Positions 50,904 to 60,840 of a stretch of 64,000 bases of DNA are shown piece after piece. Under the pieces are notes generated by a model. It was not told the origin of the DNA. It saw nothing but the letters and a program-made list of their open reading frames with translations, and made no database searches. Made by a program: the position numbers and the translations under genes. The stretch is from Hymenobacter artigasi (lineage in GTDB: Bacteria; Bacteroidota; Bacteroidia; Cytophagales; Hymenobacteraceae): positions 62,001-126,000 of the forward strand of contig NZ_JAAVTK010000003.1 of NCBI RefSeq assembly GCF_012275535.1, written 5' to 3'. Numbering within the stretch: position 1 is the first letter of the stretch; every line of letters begins with the position of its first letter.

Positions 50904-53069
50904 TTAGGCGGGCAGGCCGATAATAAATTCGGTACCCTGGCCGGGCTGGCTCGCCACGGCCAGCGTGCCGCCGTGGGCTTTGGTGATGATGTCGTAGCTC
51001 AGCGACAGGCCCAGGCCCGTACCCTCGCCCGTGGGCTTGGTGGTGAAAAAAGGCTGGAAGATTTTGGCCCGGACATCGGCAGGAATTCCCGTGCCGTTGT
51101 CGGAAACCTGAATTTCCACTTGCTCCCCCGCCCTCTTGGTGCTCACCGAAACCGTGGGCTGGTAGCCGGCCTCGCCCACCTGCTGGCGCTTTTGCACCGC
51201 ATAAAAGGCATTACCGAACAGGTTGAGCAGCACCCGGCCCACATCCGCCCCGGCAGCCTCCACCAACGGCAGGCCCGACGCAAAATCGGTTTTCAGCGTG
51301 GCGTTGAAGGATTTGTCTTTGGCCCGCAGGCCCTGGTAGGCCAGGCGCAGGTACTCGTCGCAGAGTTGGTTGAGGTCCGTAGGGGCCCGCTCGCCGGTGC
51401 TGGTGCGCGAGTGCTCCAGCATGCCGCGCACGATGGCCGCCGCCCGCCGCCCGTGGTGGCTGATTTTGCCCAGGTTCTGCGCTAGGTCGTCGGCCAGCGC
51501 CGTCACTTCTTCTGCGTCGCCGGCGGCCTGGGCTTCCTTCAACTCGGCCACGAGTTCGGTGCTTACTTCTGAGAAGTTGTTGACGAAGTTCAAGGGGTTC
51601 TGAATTTCGTGGGCGATGCCGGCGGTGAGTTCGCCCAGGCTGGCCATCTTTTCCTTTTGAATCAGCTGAGCCTGCGTGGCGCGCAGGTCGGTGAGGGAGC
51701 GTTGCAGCTCGCCGGTGCGCTCGGCTACTTGGTGTTCCAGCGTATCGTTCTGGGCGGCAAGCAGCGTTTGCTTCTCCTGTTCCTGGGCCAGGGTTTGGGC
51801 TGATAGATGTTCGACTTCGCCCAGCTTGACTTGCAGCAACTGCGCATCTAGGGCAAATTCGCGGGCCAGGTAGAGTGAGATGCCCAGCGCGGGCAATACA
51901 AAAGCCAACGTGGTCAGCAGAGCCACCAGCGCTGGCATCTGGCGTATCAAATACAAATTCGTAAAAATGGCGGCCAGCAATATTATTCCCGACGCAAAAC
52001 CGCTCCCCAGCAGCCCGGCCCCGCGCCGCCGCTGCCGCAGGGCCCGCCCGATAAGCCACAATTGGTCGAGGGTAAGCACAACCATAAACCCGATGTAGCA
52101 CAGGAGGCCGGTTGGCTCACTCCGCATTCTTTCGCCAGTCATCAGCAGCACCACGGGTATTGCGCTCGCACCCAATATTTTGTATAGCCAGCCGGGGCGC
52201 ACCTCGAACAAGGCATATAGCGCCCGGAGCGAGTACAGGGCCCCCAGAAGCAGCCCAATCATGGCCACGCCATACGCAACAGCATCTTCCTCTACGGAGG
52301 CCGAAAACCAGTAAGTGGTGAGCAAGGCCGAAATGGCCGTGCCCAGCGCGTAATAGGCAAAGTAGCGGTTGGCGGGCTGCGTGCGGTTGTAGCGGTAAAA
52401 GACCAGGTGTAGCAAGCCCAGCAGCAGAAAAATGCCGGCCATGCCGGCATAAACAGCAGCGGCACGGCTGTTGTCGGTATACTCCTGCCGAATCGGCGCC
52501 AGTTCACGCAGCCGCAGCCGCAGGTCGCACAGCTTGCTTTGGGCCAAGTAGGCGCGCAGCCAAGGCGTAGGTTGCCGGGGAGCATAGCGCACGGCCAGCA
52601 CCAGTTCGCCGGCTGCCGAAGGGCGCAAGTCCAGCGGCGGGGCGGAGGGGCTGCCGGTCCGCACCCGGGCCGGGTCGGGGCTGTAGGTACCGTAGCTTCC
52701 GATGCGCCGGCCGTTGCTGAATACATCGAAGCCAGCCAATACCGGTTCCGTTTGGAGCCCCAGGGCTTGCTGGCGCAAGCTGTCGCCCAACCGCAGGCGC
52801 AGCCGAAACCAGCCGCTGCCAGCCAAAGCGCGGGCCGGCAGCGGCTGTCCGTCGCGGCTCACAGTAACGGTGTTCCAGCCGCTATCGTCGAAGTCGGGCC
52901 GGGCCCAGGCGGGGTCGTCGCCGGCGTGGTAGCGCCAGCCCTTTTGCAGCAGCAGGCCGGCGGCGGGCAGACGGTCGATGCGGAGTACAGCCGTATCGGC
53001 CGGTAGCGGCGCGGCCGTAGCAACCCCGAAAAGCAGCCCCAGGGCCGCGGGCAGTAGAACGTAGCGCAT
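50904..53069 (-). CDS. Sensor histidine kinase 1: jelly-roll plus 7TM (7TMR-DISM type)
   Basis: A 721-residue membrane kinase. A signal peptide ([17 protein letters not shown]) precedes a periplasmic beta-sandwich domain (about 30-190: [39 protein letters not shown]) similar to sugar-binding jelly rolls. Seven helices follow (about 205-415), then a coiled coil ([16 protein letters not shown]). The transmitter has [23 protein letters not shown] with H487 as the phosphoacceptor, N box [12 protein letters not shown]1 DNGTGIPA, F box [11 protein letters not shown] and G2 [12 protein letters not shown]. The ATG at 53069 is used. Ligand unknown; a sugar is possible. It is nearest to the receivers and shares its transmitter with five more kinases. 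Confidence 0.92.
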   Translation of the reverse strand: MRYVLLPAALGLLFGVATAAPLPADTAVLRIDRLPAAGLLLQKGWRYHAGDDPAWARPDFDDSGWNTVTVSRDGQPLPARALAGSGWFRLRLRLGDSLRQQALGLQTEPVLAGFDVFSNGRRIGSYGTYSPDPARVRTGSPSAPPLDLRPSAAGELVLAVRYAPRQPTPWLRAYLAQSKLCDLRLRLRELAPIRQEYTDNSRAAAVYAGMAGIFLLLGLLHLVFYRYNRTQPANRYFAYYALGTAISALLTTYWFSASVEEDAVAYGVAMIGLLLGALYSLRALYALFEVRPGWLYKILGASAIPVVLLMTGERMRSEPTGLLCYIGFMVVLTLDQLWLIGRALRQRRRGAGLLGSGFASGIILLAAIFTNLYLIRQMPALVALLTTLAFVLPALGISLYLAREFALDAQLLQVKLGEVEHLSAQTLAQEQEKQTLLAAQNDTLEHQVAERTGELQRSLTDLRATQAQLIQKEKMASLGELTAGIAHEIQNPLNFVNNFSEVSTELVAELKEAQAAGDAEEVTALADDLAQNLGKISHHGRRAAAIVRGMLEHSRTSTGERAPTDLNQLCDEYLRLAYQGLRAKDKSFNATLKTDFASGLPLVEAAGADVGRVLLNLFGNAFYAVQKRQQVGEAGYQPTVSVSTKRAGEQVEIQVSDNGTGIPADVRAKIFQPFFTTKPTGEGTGLGLSLSYDIITKAHGGTLAVASQPGQGTEFIIGLPA

Positions 53070-53133
53070 AGGCAAAGCGGCCCGCGCAGCCTATAAGCTC
53101 GTGGGTAGAAATAATCCGGGAAGAAATCGGCTT

Positions 53134-54570
53134 TTAGGCCGGCAATCTAAGCACGAATTCCGTGCCCTGGCCCTCGCGGCTTTCCACGGCCAGCGTGCCG
53201 CCGTGGCCGGTGGTGATGATGTCGTGCGAAAGCGACAAACCCAGGCCCGTGCCCTCGCCCACGGGCTTGGTAGTGAAGAAGGGCTGGAAGATTTTGGCCT
53301 GCACCTTCGGGCTCATGCCCGTGCCGTTGTCGAAGATGCGGATTTCGACGCCGCCTGGCCCGGCGCTGGTCTGCACCGTTACCTCGGGGCGGTAGCCGGC
53401 CGGGGCGGGCAGCTGGCGCTGGCGCTGCTGCACGGCGTAGAAGGCGTTGGTGAGCAGGTTGATAAGCACGCGGCTCAGGTCCTGCGGCACCACCACTACC
53501 AGGGGCAGGCCCGGCGCGAGCGTGGTGGTGAGCTTGGCGCTGAAGTCCCTGTCTTTGGCCCGCAGGCCCTGGTAGGCCAGGCGCAGGCTGTCCTCGACCA
53601 GGGGGTTGAGCGGAGTGGGCACGCGCTGGCCGGTGCCGGTGCGCGAGTGCTCCAGCATGCCCTTGATGATGGCCGTGGCCCGCTGCCCGTGCTGGCTGAT
53701 TTCGCGCAGGTTCTGCTTGAGCCCGGCCAGGATTTCGCCCTCCAAGCCGGTGGCGCGGGGAGTACCGCCAGGGTGGGTGCCGCCGATATCGTCGACAAGG
53801 TTGGTGCTCACCTCGGCGAAGTTTTTCATGAAGTTGAGCGGGTTTTGCAGCTCGTGGGCGATGCCGGCCGTGAGCTCGCCCAGAAACGCCATTTTTTCGC
53901 GCTGCACCAACTGGGCCTGGGTGGCCTGCAGGTCGGCCAGCGACTGTTCGAGCTGGGCGGTGCGCTCCGAGAGCAGGGTATTCTGGGCCTCTACGGTGCG
54001 CAGCGAGTGGGTGTTGATGTTATCAAATACCAGCGCCACCACCAGCAAAAGCAGCATCAGCCCGGCCAGAATGTCGAGGTGCCAGAACTGAGCCTTGTCG
54101 GCGGGCACCAGGTTCGGAAACACATAGTGCTGCTGCTCCAGCGCCCAAAAAACCAGTACCGTGGCCAGGGCCACGCCAAAAGAAATCAGCCCGGCCCGGC
54201 GGCCCAGCAGAAAGAAGCCCATCACGCTGCACAGCCCCAGCCACCAGGTAGTGGCCGCGTAGTAGCCGCCCTGATACGCCGAGTTCACCACCACCGTGAG
54301 GTAGCCGATGAAGAGAAACAAGTAGCCCAGCACGACGTGCGAATACCAACCGGCGCGGTAGCCAAGCGGCAGCAGCACAAAGCTGACGGCCCCGAACAGC
54401 AGCACGTAGAAACCGGGCATCAGACTGGCCCACCAGCACAGCCCCATGAAGTTGAGCGAGAACAGGCTCGTCAGAAGCACGGTATTGAGAATGATACGCA
54501 CCCGCCGCCGTAGGTCGGGACTACCGGCAAAGTCGGCGGGAATGAAGTAGTCGGTGAGGTTGGCAAACAT
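53134..54570 (-). CDS. Sensor histidine kinase 2: six-helix membrane sensor
   Basis: A 478-residue kinase. About six transmembrane helices occupy residues 25-190 (VLLTSLFSLNFMGLCWWASL, VLGYLFLFIGYLTVVV, LAGLMLLLLVVALVF) without a large periplasmic domain. A coiled coil follows, and then the shared transmitter: [23 protein letters not shown] with H239, [33 protein letters not shown] and [12 protein letters not shown]. The ATG at 54570 (MFANLTDYFIPADF) lies 2 bases after the remnant gene upstream. The signal may be a membrane state or small ligand. It differs from kinase 1 in having a HELQNP box, as in kinases 3, 5 and 6. Confidence 0.92.
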   Translation of the reverse strand: MFANLTDYFIPADFAGSPDLRRRVRIILNTVLLTSLFSLNFMGLCWWASLMPGFYVLLFGAVSFVLLPLGYRAGWYSHVVLGYLFLFIGYLTVVVNSAYQGGYYAATTWWLGLCSVMGFFLLGRRAGLISFGVALATVLVFWALEQQHYVFPNLVPADKAQFWHLDILAGLMLLLLVVALVFDNINTHSLRTVEAQNTLLSERTAQLEQSLADLQATQAQLVQREKMAFLGELTAGIAHELQNPLNFMKNFAEVSTNLVDDIGGTHPGGTPRATGLEGEILAGLKQNLREISQHGQRATAIIKGMLEHSRTGTGQRVPTPLNPLVEDSLRLAYQGLRAKDRDFSAKLTTTLAPGLPLVVVVPQDLSRVLINLLTNAFYAVQQRQRQLPAPAGYRPEVTVQTSAGPGGVEIRIFDNGTGMSPKVQAKIFQPFFTTKPVGEGTGLGLSLSHDIITTGHGGTLAVESREGQGTEFVLRLPA

Positions 54571-54572
54571 GG

Positions 54573-54864
54573 TTACCCGGCAATGGGAAAGGCAATGAGG
54601 TAGGCCAGCAGCATGGCCAGCGGCACCCAGCGCGAGTTGCAACAGGGCCTCGGCCAGGTAAATGTAGCGCGGCAGGCCCTACCAGTCGGGGGCCAGCTGG
54701 TAGTGCCCCCCCGCCCGGATGGTCCAGTTCTCGTACAGCGGAATCAGCTGGCCGCTTTCGGGCAGGCGTTCGATGCGGATAGTATCGGCCGGCAGCGGCG
54801 CGGCCGTGGCAACCCCAAAAAGCAGCCCCAGGGCCGCGAGCAGCAGAATGTAGCGCTTAGGCAA
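54573..54864 (-). pseudogene. Remnant of a kinase-like membrane protein
   Basis: The N-terminal part reads [23 protein letters not shown] and then LPADTIRIERLPESGQL, which is closely similar to the start of kinase 1 ([15 protein letters not shown]). The frame stops after about 61 codons (LAPDW). Downstream, two different frames hold what look like further pieces: RYIYLAEALLQL in one and RWVPLAMLLAYLIAFPIAG, ending at 54573, in another. This suggests a copy of a kinase-like gene reduced by internal deletion and frameshift, lying directly before kinase 2. The 61-residue product could still be exported as a small protein, but no role is suggested. Confidence 0.6.
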
Positions 54865-54928
54865 CAGCGAATCACCACGCAGCGAACTACTGCTGGTAGT
54901 CAGAATTATTCCCGGTTAAAATTGGCAT

Positions 54929-56920
54929 TCACCCCGGCAAGCTAATCACGAATTCGGTGCCTTCGCCTTCGCGGCTTTCCACGGTGAGGGTACCGCCGTG
55001 GCCCTTGGTCACTATTTCGTGGCTCATGGACAGGCCCAGGCCCGTGCCCTCGCCCACGGGCTTGGTGGTGAAGAAGGGCTGGAATATTTTGGCTTTCACC
55101 TTGTCAGACATGCCCGTGCCATTGTCGCGAATGCTGATTTCGACCTGTTGCGCCACCACCCGGCTGCTCACCGTGAGGGCCGGCTGGTACCCGGGACCGG
55201 CGTGGCGGCGCTGGCGCTGCTGCGCGGCATGAAAGGCGTTGGTAAACAGGTTGATGAGGACCCGGCTCAGGTCTTGCGGCACCACCGACATCGGCGGCAG
55301 GGCGGGGTCGAGCTGGGTGATAAGCTCGGCGTTAAAATCTTTGTCCTTTGTGCGCAGGCCCTGGTAGGCCAGGCGCAGGCTTTCCTCGATGAGGGTGTTG
55401 AGGTTGGTGGGCTCGCGCTGGCCGCTGCCGGTGCGGGAGTGCTCCAGCATGCCCTTGATGATGGACGTGGCCCGCTGCCCGTGCTGGCTGATTTGCTGCA
55501 GGTTCTGCTTCAGGCCATCCAGAATTTCGCGCTCCAGGGTGGTGTCGCGGGCGGGGTTGTGGGGGTCGCCGTTGATTTCGTCGACCAACTCAGTGCTCAC
55601 TTCGGCGAAGTTCTTCACGAAGTTGAGCGGGTTTTGCAGCTCGTGGGCAATGCCGGCCGTGAGCTCGCCAAGGAAGGCCATTTTCTCGCGCTGCACCAGC
55701 TGGTCCTGGGCGGTTTTGAGCTCGGCCAGCGACTCCTCCAGCGCCATGCGGGCGCGCCGCTGCTGGCGGCCGTGCCGGGCCAGAATAATGGCCAGCACCA
55801 GCAGCCCCACCAGCCCGGCCACCAGCGCGGCGGTGCGGTAGCGGGCCCGGAGCGCGGCCTGGCTGGCGGCCACTTCCTGCGTGCGCTGCTGCTCGCGGTA
55901 GTTGAGGCTTTGCAGGCGCATCACCTTCTCCTGGCCAAACAGCGTGTCCTGCATCACTAGCATGAGGCTCTGGTACTTGAGGGCGCTATCGGGGCGGCCA
56001 CGGCGCTTAAAATCCTGGGTGAGCAGCGTGCTGGCGTTGAGCACGCCGCGCAGAAAACCATTGTTCTGGGCCGCCTGGCAGCCCAGCCGGGCGTAATAGA
56101 TGCTGGAATCGGCCTGGCCGGTTAGCTGGTAGAGCTGGGCCAGGCCCACGTAGGCAAAGTTGAGGCTGCGCAGGTGCTGCACCTTCTTCGATTCGGCAAT
56201 GCTTTGGTGGTAGAACGTGCGCGCCTGCGCCACCTGGCCGCTCTTGCGGGCCACGTTGCCCAGGCCGTACAGAATGTAGTTGGTGGGCGTGTGCAGGCGG
56301 CGGGCCAGGGCATAGGCGCGCTCCTGAAAAATCCGGGCCGAATCGAGCTGGCCGAACAAGTCATACGCCAGCCCGATGTTGCTCAGCTCAATCACTATCC
56401 GGTGCTCGTCGTGCAGCTGCTCGCCTATTTTCAGGGCCCGGAAGTAGTAGGCCAGGCCCTGGCGCTTGTCGCGCAGGTACACGTAGATGATGCCAATGCT
56501 GCGCAGGTTCTGGGCTATCAGGCCTTGGTCGTGGGTGGTTTCGGCAATGTGCAGCGACTGCTGGAATACCTCCAGCGAGCGCGCCAGATTGCTTTCGCGC
56601 AGGGCGGCCCCCAGGCGGTTGAGGGCCGCGCCCTCGCCCTGCCGGTACCGGATGCGGCGGGCCAGGGCCAGCGCCTTGTTGGCATACACGGCGGCCGAGT
56701 CGGTGTGCTGGGTCCAGAGCTGGTCGCTGATTTGGCAAAGCAGCGTCACGCGGTCGAAGTCGGTTTGGGGCAGCGCCAGCAGGTGGCGCAGGCTGTCCAC
56801 GGCCACTCCCGGCGACGGCACTCCGGCCATCACCGGCTTCGGGCCAGCCAGCAGCACAACCAACATGCCCAGCCAGCCAAGCCTACGGAAAGCTGAAATC
56901 CGGGTAATAATAGAAATCAA
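54929..56920 (-). CDS. Sensor histidine kinase 3: TPR sensor
   Basis: A 663-residue kinase. A signal peptide (MLVVLLAGPKPVMAG) is followed by periplasmic TPRs (about 40-345; for example AALNRLGAALRESNLARSLEVFQQSL and NIGLAYDLFGQLDSARIFQERA). One transmembrane helix (TAALVAGLVGLLVLAIILA) then leads to a short coiled coil and the shared transmitter: [25 protein letters not shown] with H426, [45 protein letters not shown]. The TPR-TM-kinase layout is common in Bacteroidota; signals are mostly unknown. It ends with GTEFVISLPG. Spacing to kinase 4 is about 200 bases, which is long enough for a separate promoter, though no box was found. Confidence 0.92.
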   Translation of the reverse strand: MISIITRISAFRRLGWLGMLVVLLAGPKPVMAGVPSPGVAVDSLRHLLALPQTDFDRVTLLCQISDQLWTQHTDSAAVYANKALALARRIRYRQGEGAALNRLGAALRESNLARSLEVFQQSLHIAETTHDQGLIAQNLRSIGIIYVYLRDKRQGLAYYFRALKIGEQLHDEHRIVIELSNIGLAYDLFGQLDSARIFQERAYALARRLHTPTNYILYGLGNVARKSGQVAQARTFYHQSIAESKKVQHLRSLNFAYVGLAQLYQLTGQADSSIYYARLGCQAAQNNGFLRGVLNASTLLTQDFKRRGRPDSALKYQSLMLVMQDTLFGQEKVMRLQSLNYREQQRTQEVAASQAALRARYRTAALVAGLVGLLVLAIILARHGRQQRRARMALEESLAELKTAQDQLVQREKMAFLGELTAGIAHELQNPLNFVKNFAEVSTELVDEINGDPHNPARDTTLEREILDGLKQNLQQISQHGQRATSIIKGMLEHSRTGSGQREPTNLNTLIEESLRLAYQGLRTKDKDFNAELITQLDPALPPMSVVPQDLSRVLINLFTNAFHAAQQRQRRHAGPGYQPALTVSSRVVAQQVEISIRDNGTGMSDKVKAKIFQPFFTTKPVGEGTGLGLSMSHEIVTKGHGGTLTVESREGEGTEFVISLPG

Positions 56921-57119
56921 CGAATTGGTTCTAAGGAAGAAGTAAGCGAATGATAAAGCCGGTCCCTGTTTGCCAGGCAGCCGGCCAAAGCTCCGCCATA
57001 ACTGCCAACTACACCCAATGGTTCAGTGGCTTAACAGTAGAATAGATGGTAGAACCAGAAAAGAGCGGAGCGCAGCAGTTGGCGTGCCGGGCAAGGGTGG
57101 GCCGGGGCATTGCCAGTAA

Positions 57120-58514
57120 TCAGCCAGCTTGATTAATAGGCAAGCTAATCAGAAACTCGGTAAAGCTGCCCTCCTGCGATGTGAGGGAGAGCGTGCCGCC
57201 GTGGCCCTGCGTCACAATATCATAGCTCAGCGACAGGCCCAGGCCGGTGCCCTCGCCGGTGGGCTTGGTGGTGAAAAAGGGCTGGAATATTTTGGCCCGC
57301 ACGGCTTCGGGAATGCCCTGGCCGTTGTCGCGCACCCGGATTTCCACTTTCTCACCCACCCGCCGGGTGCTGATGCCCACGGTGGGCGCGTAGCCGGCCT
57401 CGCCGCGCTGCTGGCGCTGGCGCACGGCATAAAACGCGTTGCTGAGCAGGTTGAGCAACACCCGGCCCAGGTCCTGGGCAATGACTTCGACGGGCGGCAG
57501 GGCGGGGTCGAAATCGGGCTTGAGCGTGGCGTTGAAGGTTTTGTCCTTGGCGCGCAGGCCGTGGTAGGCCAGGCGCAGGTACTCGTCGGCCAGTTGGTTG
57601 AGGTTGGTGGGGGTGCGCTCGCCGGAGCTGGTGCGCGAGTGCTCCAGCATGCCCCGCACAATGCTGGCCGCCCGCCCGCCGTGCTGGCTGATTTTGAGCA
57701 GGTTCTGCTTGAGGTCGGCCAGCAACTCGGCTTCCAGGTCCAGGTCGCGGTCGGGCTTTTGCTTCTCCTCCTCCAGCTCGGTGATGAGCTCGGCGCTCAC
57801 GTCGGCAAAGTTGTTCACAAAGTTGAGCGGGTTCTGAATCTCGTGGGCAATGCCGGCGGTGAGCTCGCCCAGGCTGGCCATTTTTTCGGACTGCACCAGC
57901 TGGGCCTGGGTGGTGCGCAGCTCTACCAGGGCCCCGCTCAGTTCCTGGGCCTGCTGCGTGAGGGCGGCGGTGCGCTCGGCCACCAGGCGTTCCAGCTCCA
58001 CGTTCTGCGCCTCGATGAGGCGCTTGGCTTTTTCTTCTTCTTCGCGCAGCACCCGCTCTTTTTCGAGCTGCTTTTTCTGGCTGCGGGCAATGAAAACAAA
58101 CGTAATCAGCCAGATAATGACAAAGCCCTGCGTCGTATCAAGGAAGGCGTCGAAGCTCTTGGGAATCTTACCATCGGAGTCTTCAATGATGATTTCGAGC
58201 ACTTTGTAGACCACAAACGGGGCCGTGGCAAACAGCAGCGTGCGCGCCGGTCGGTAGTGCCGCACGGCCAGCAGCACCCCCAGCAGCGCAAACAATACCA
58301 GCAGCCAGTACACATCGCCCAGCATCGGCGACTTAAACCTGAGCGCCACCGAAATGACCAGAAACGCCGCCGCCGGCACCCAGATATAGTTTAGGGCCCG
58401 GTGCCAGCGGGGCAGCCGCTGCGGCAGGTCCAGAAACCGGCTCAGGCCGCGCATGATGCCATACGCCATCGGAGCCAGGTAAAAAAGGTCGCCGTAACCA
58501 GCCGAGTGAGCCAT
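57120..58514 (-). CDS. Sensor histidine kinase 4: multi-helix membrane sensor
   Basis: A 464-residue kinase. Several hydrophobic helices (about four) lie within residues 1-155 (AAAFLVISVALRF, VYWLLVLFALLGVLLAV, GFVIIWLITFVFIA). A long Glu/Lys coiled coil follows (KKQLEKERVLREEEEKAKRL) and then the transmitter: [23 protein letters not shown] with H224, [47 protein letters not shown]. The HEIQNP and SYDI forms group it with kinase 1. The ATG at 58514 was chosen over a TTG at 58574. The C-terminus is slightly longer (ISLPINQAG). Confidence 0.92.
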   Translation of the reverse strand: MAHSAGYGDLFYLAPMAYGIMRGLSRFLDLPQRLPRWHRALNYIWVPAAAFLVISVALRFKSPMLGDVYWLLVLFALLGVLLAVRHYRPARTLLFATAPFVVYKVLEIIIEDSDGKIPKSFDAFLDTTQGFVIIWLITFVFIARSQKKQLEKERVLREEEEKAKRLIEAQNVELERLVAERTAALTQQAQELSGALVELRTTQAQLVQSEKMASLGELTAGIAHEIQNPLNFVNNFADVSAELITELEEEKQKPDRDLDLEAELLADLKQNLLKISQHGGRAASIVRGMLEHSRTSSGERTPTNLNQLADEYLRLAYHGLRAKDKTFNATLKPDFDPALPPVEVIAQDLGRVLLNLLSNAFYAVRQRQQRGEAGYAPTVGISTRRVGEKVEIRVRDNGQGIPEAVRAKIFQPFFTTKPTGEGTGLGLSLSYDIVTQGHGGTLSLTSQEGSFTEFLISLPINQAG

Positions 58515-58653
58515 AGGGGAAGAAGCGCAGAAGCAAGAAAGTAGAGCAGAGAAACGGCGCGCGGGCCACCGCAAAGTTGGGCAGTGCGGCTGAATTTTTC
58601 CCCCGGCCCGTTTTCGGCCCCGCCCAAACGGCTGAAATGTACTACCCCCGCCG

Positions 58654-60837
58654 TTAGGCTTTGCCGCCAGTTGGCAGACTGATGATGAATTCGGTGCCTT
58701 TGCCCTCCTCGCTTTCTACGGCCAGGGTGCCGCCGTGGCCCTTGGTCACAATCTCGTGGCTGAGCGACAGGCCCAGGCCCGTGCCCTCGCCCATCGGCTT
58801 GGTGGTGAAGAAGGGCTGAAAGATTTTTTCCCGCACCTGCGCCGACATTCCCGTGCCGTTGTCGTGCACGGTAATTTCGACGGTGCCAGCGGCGGTCTGG
58901 CGCGTCCCTACCGTTACGGTGGGCTGGTAGGCCGCCTCGGCGGCCCCGGCCTGCTGGCGCACGGCGTGCAGGGCATTGGTGCACAGGTTCACCAGCACGC
59001 GGGTGAGGTCGGAGGGCACCACGGCTACCAGCCCCAGATTGGGGGCAAAGTCCTGCACCAGCGTGGCGTGGAAGGCGGCGTCCTGCACGCGCAGGCCCTG
59101 GTAGGCCAGCGCCAGCGCCTCGGCCACCAGGGCATTGAGCTCGGTGGGCACGCGTGGCCCCGCGCCGGTGCGGGCATGGGCCAGCATGTCGGTGATGATG
59201 GCGGAAGCCCGCTGGCCCTGCTGACTGATTTTGAGCAGGTTCTGCTTCAGGCCGGCCATAATTTCCTGTTCCAGGCCGGCGGGCTGCGCGGCGGGGCCGT
59301 GGTCGAGCAGGCCCACGCTCACATCGGCAAAGTTTTTCATGAACGCCAGCGGATTCTGCAGCTCGTGGGCAATGCCGGCCGAAAGCTCGCCCACGAAAGC
59401 CCATTTCTCGGCCGCTACCAGCTGGCTCTGGGCGGCGTGCAGCTCGTCCTGCTGGTGCTTGAGCAGGGCGTAGGCCCGCTGCTTTTCGCGGTTGTTGCGC
59501 CAGAGCACGGCGCTGAGGGTGCCCACGGCCCCCAGGCCCAGCAGGGCGGCCAGCAGCAGCCAGCCCTGCTGGCGGTTCTGGGATTGAATGAGCCGGCTGT
59601 TGCTGGTGAGCAGCCCAATCTGGGCCTGCTTCTTGGCCAGCTCGGCGCGGTACTCCAGCACGGCGGCCTGCCGCTGCAGGTCGCTGCTGTTGAGGCTGTC
59701 GCGGTAAGCGCCAAACAGTTCCTCGTACCGGTAAGCCGCCGCGAAATTGCCGAGCCGGGCCGAGGCCTGCGCCAGTATCTGGCTGGCGTCGCGGCTGTAT
59801 TTCCGGTCCCCGCTGCGGCGCGTGGTCTGCAAGCTCCGCAGGGCATATACCATGGCACTATCGGGGTGGCCGGTGTGCAGCAGCGTGCGGGCCAGCACCA
59901 GCTGGGCCCGGGGCACTTCGCTCGGCGCCTGCAGGCGGTGGGCGCGCCGCAGGCTCCGGCGAATACTGGCCAAAGCGTCGGCATAGTGACCCTGCCGCTC
60001 CTGCATATCGCCAATATTAATTTCCTCAAAAACCAGCCCCGCTTCGTCCCTGGTCTGCCGCAATACGTTGGCATCCTGCTCGTAGCTGCGCTGGGCCGCC
60101 GCCCATTGGCCCTGGGCACGGTAGAGGTTGCCCAGCCCGGTGTAGGCGTGGCCAATGCCGTTCTGGTCGCCCGAGCGCTTGGCCCAGCTCAGGCCCTGCG
60201 TGAGGTAGCGCAGGGCATTGCCATACTCGTGCAGGTAGGTGCTGGTGATGCCCAGCTGGGTATTGAGAAAGGCCAGCCACTTCTCACTACGAGCCGCTTT
60301 GGCCAGGGCCAGGCCGCGCAGGTTTACCTGCAACGACCTGGCATACAGGCCCTGCTCCGAGTACACGCTCGACTGGTTGTAGAGGCTACGGGTTTGCCCC
60401 AGCAGGTCGCCGCCCAGCTCGAAGTCGTGCCGGGCCTGCTCCGAAAAGCTTTCGGCCAGGATGTACTCGCCGCGGTGGCGGTGGTAGAAGCCCAGGCCCA
60501 GCTCGGCCTCGGCCGCGCCGGCGGTGTAGCCCAGCAGCTGCGCCAGCTGGCGCGATTCCTCAAACAGGATGGCCGACTCATCGGGGGCATTGTTGCGCTG
60601 CTCCAGGGCCAGGGCGTTGAGGCGATTGACGCGCCCGGAATCGGGCTGGGGGTGGGCGCGTACTTCGGCTCGCAGGCGGTCGGTGGTGTGGGCTTGGGCA
60701 TGCACGGGCAGGTAGCCGCTCAGCAGCAGCCCGCCGGCTATGGCCCCGCGCAGGCTCCACTGCCGCACCGCGCGGCATAGGCCGGGGGCCCAGCAGGTGG
60801 CGGCACCGCCACTCGTCCGGTTAGCTGGCTTCTCCAC
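58654..60837 (-). CDS. Sensor histidine kinase 5: TPR sensor
   Basis: A 727-residue kinase. The N-terminus is long before the hydrophobic signal (AIAGGLLLSGYLPVHAQ). Periplasmic TPRs span about 55-400 (GHAYTGLGNLYRAQGQWAAAQRSYEQ). One transmembrane helix (GWLLLAALLGLGAVGTLSAVLW) leads to the transmitter: [21 protein letters not shown] with H491, [45 protein letters not shown]. It begins 3 bases after kinase 6 stops, so both are surely co-transcribed. The [14 protein letters not shown] variant shows it is slightly diverged from the others. Confidence 0.92.
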   Translation of the reverse strand: MEKPANRTSGGAATCWAPGLCRAVRQWSLRGAIAGGLLLSGYLPVHAQAHTTDRLRAEVRAHPQPDSGRVNRLNALALEQRNNAPDESAILFEESRQLAQLLGYTAGAAEAELGLGFYHRHRGEYILAESFSEQARHDFELGGDLLGQTRSLYNQSSVYSEQGLYARSLQVNLRGLALAKAARSEKWLAFLNTQLGITSTYLHEYGNALRYLTQGLSWAKRSGDQNGIGHAYTGLGNLYRAQGQWAAAQRSYEQDANVLRQTRDEAGLVFEEINIGDMQERQGHYADALASIRRSLRRAHRLQAPSEVPRAQLVLARTLLHTGHPDSAMVYALRSLQTTRRSGDRKYSRDASQILAQASARLGNFAAAYRYEELFGAYRDSLNSSDLQRQAAVLEYRAELAKKQAQIGLLTSNSRLIQSQNRQQGWLLLAALLGLGAVGTLSAVLWRNNREKQRAYALLKHQQDELHAAQSQLVAAEKWAFVGELSAGIAHELQNPLAFMKNFADVSVGLLDHGPAAQPAGLEQEIMAGLKQNLLKISQQGQRASAIITDMLAHARTGAGPRVPTELNALVAEALALAYQGLRVQDAAFHATLVQDFAPNLGLVAVVPSDLTRVLVNLCTNALHAVRQQAGAAEAAYQPTVTVGTRQTAAGTVEITVHDNGTGMSAQVREKIFQPFFTTKPMGEGTGLGLSLSHEIVTKGHGGTLAVESEEGKGTEFIISLPTGGKA

Positions 60838-60840
60838 GGC

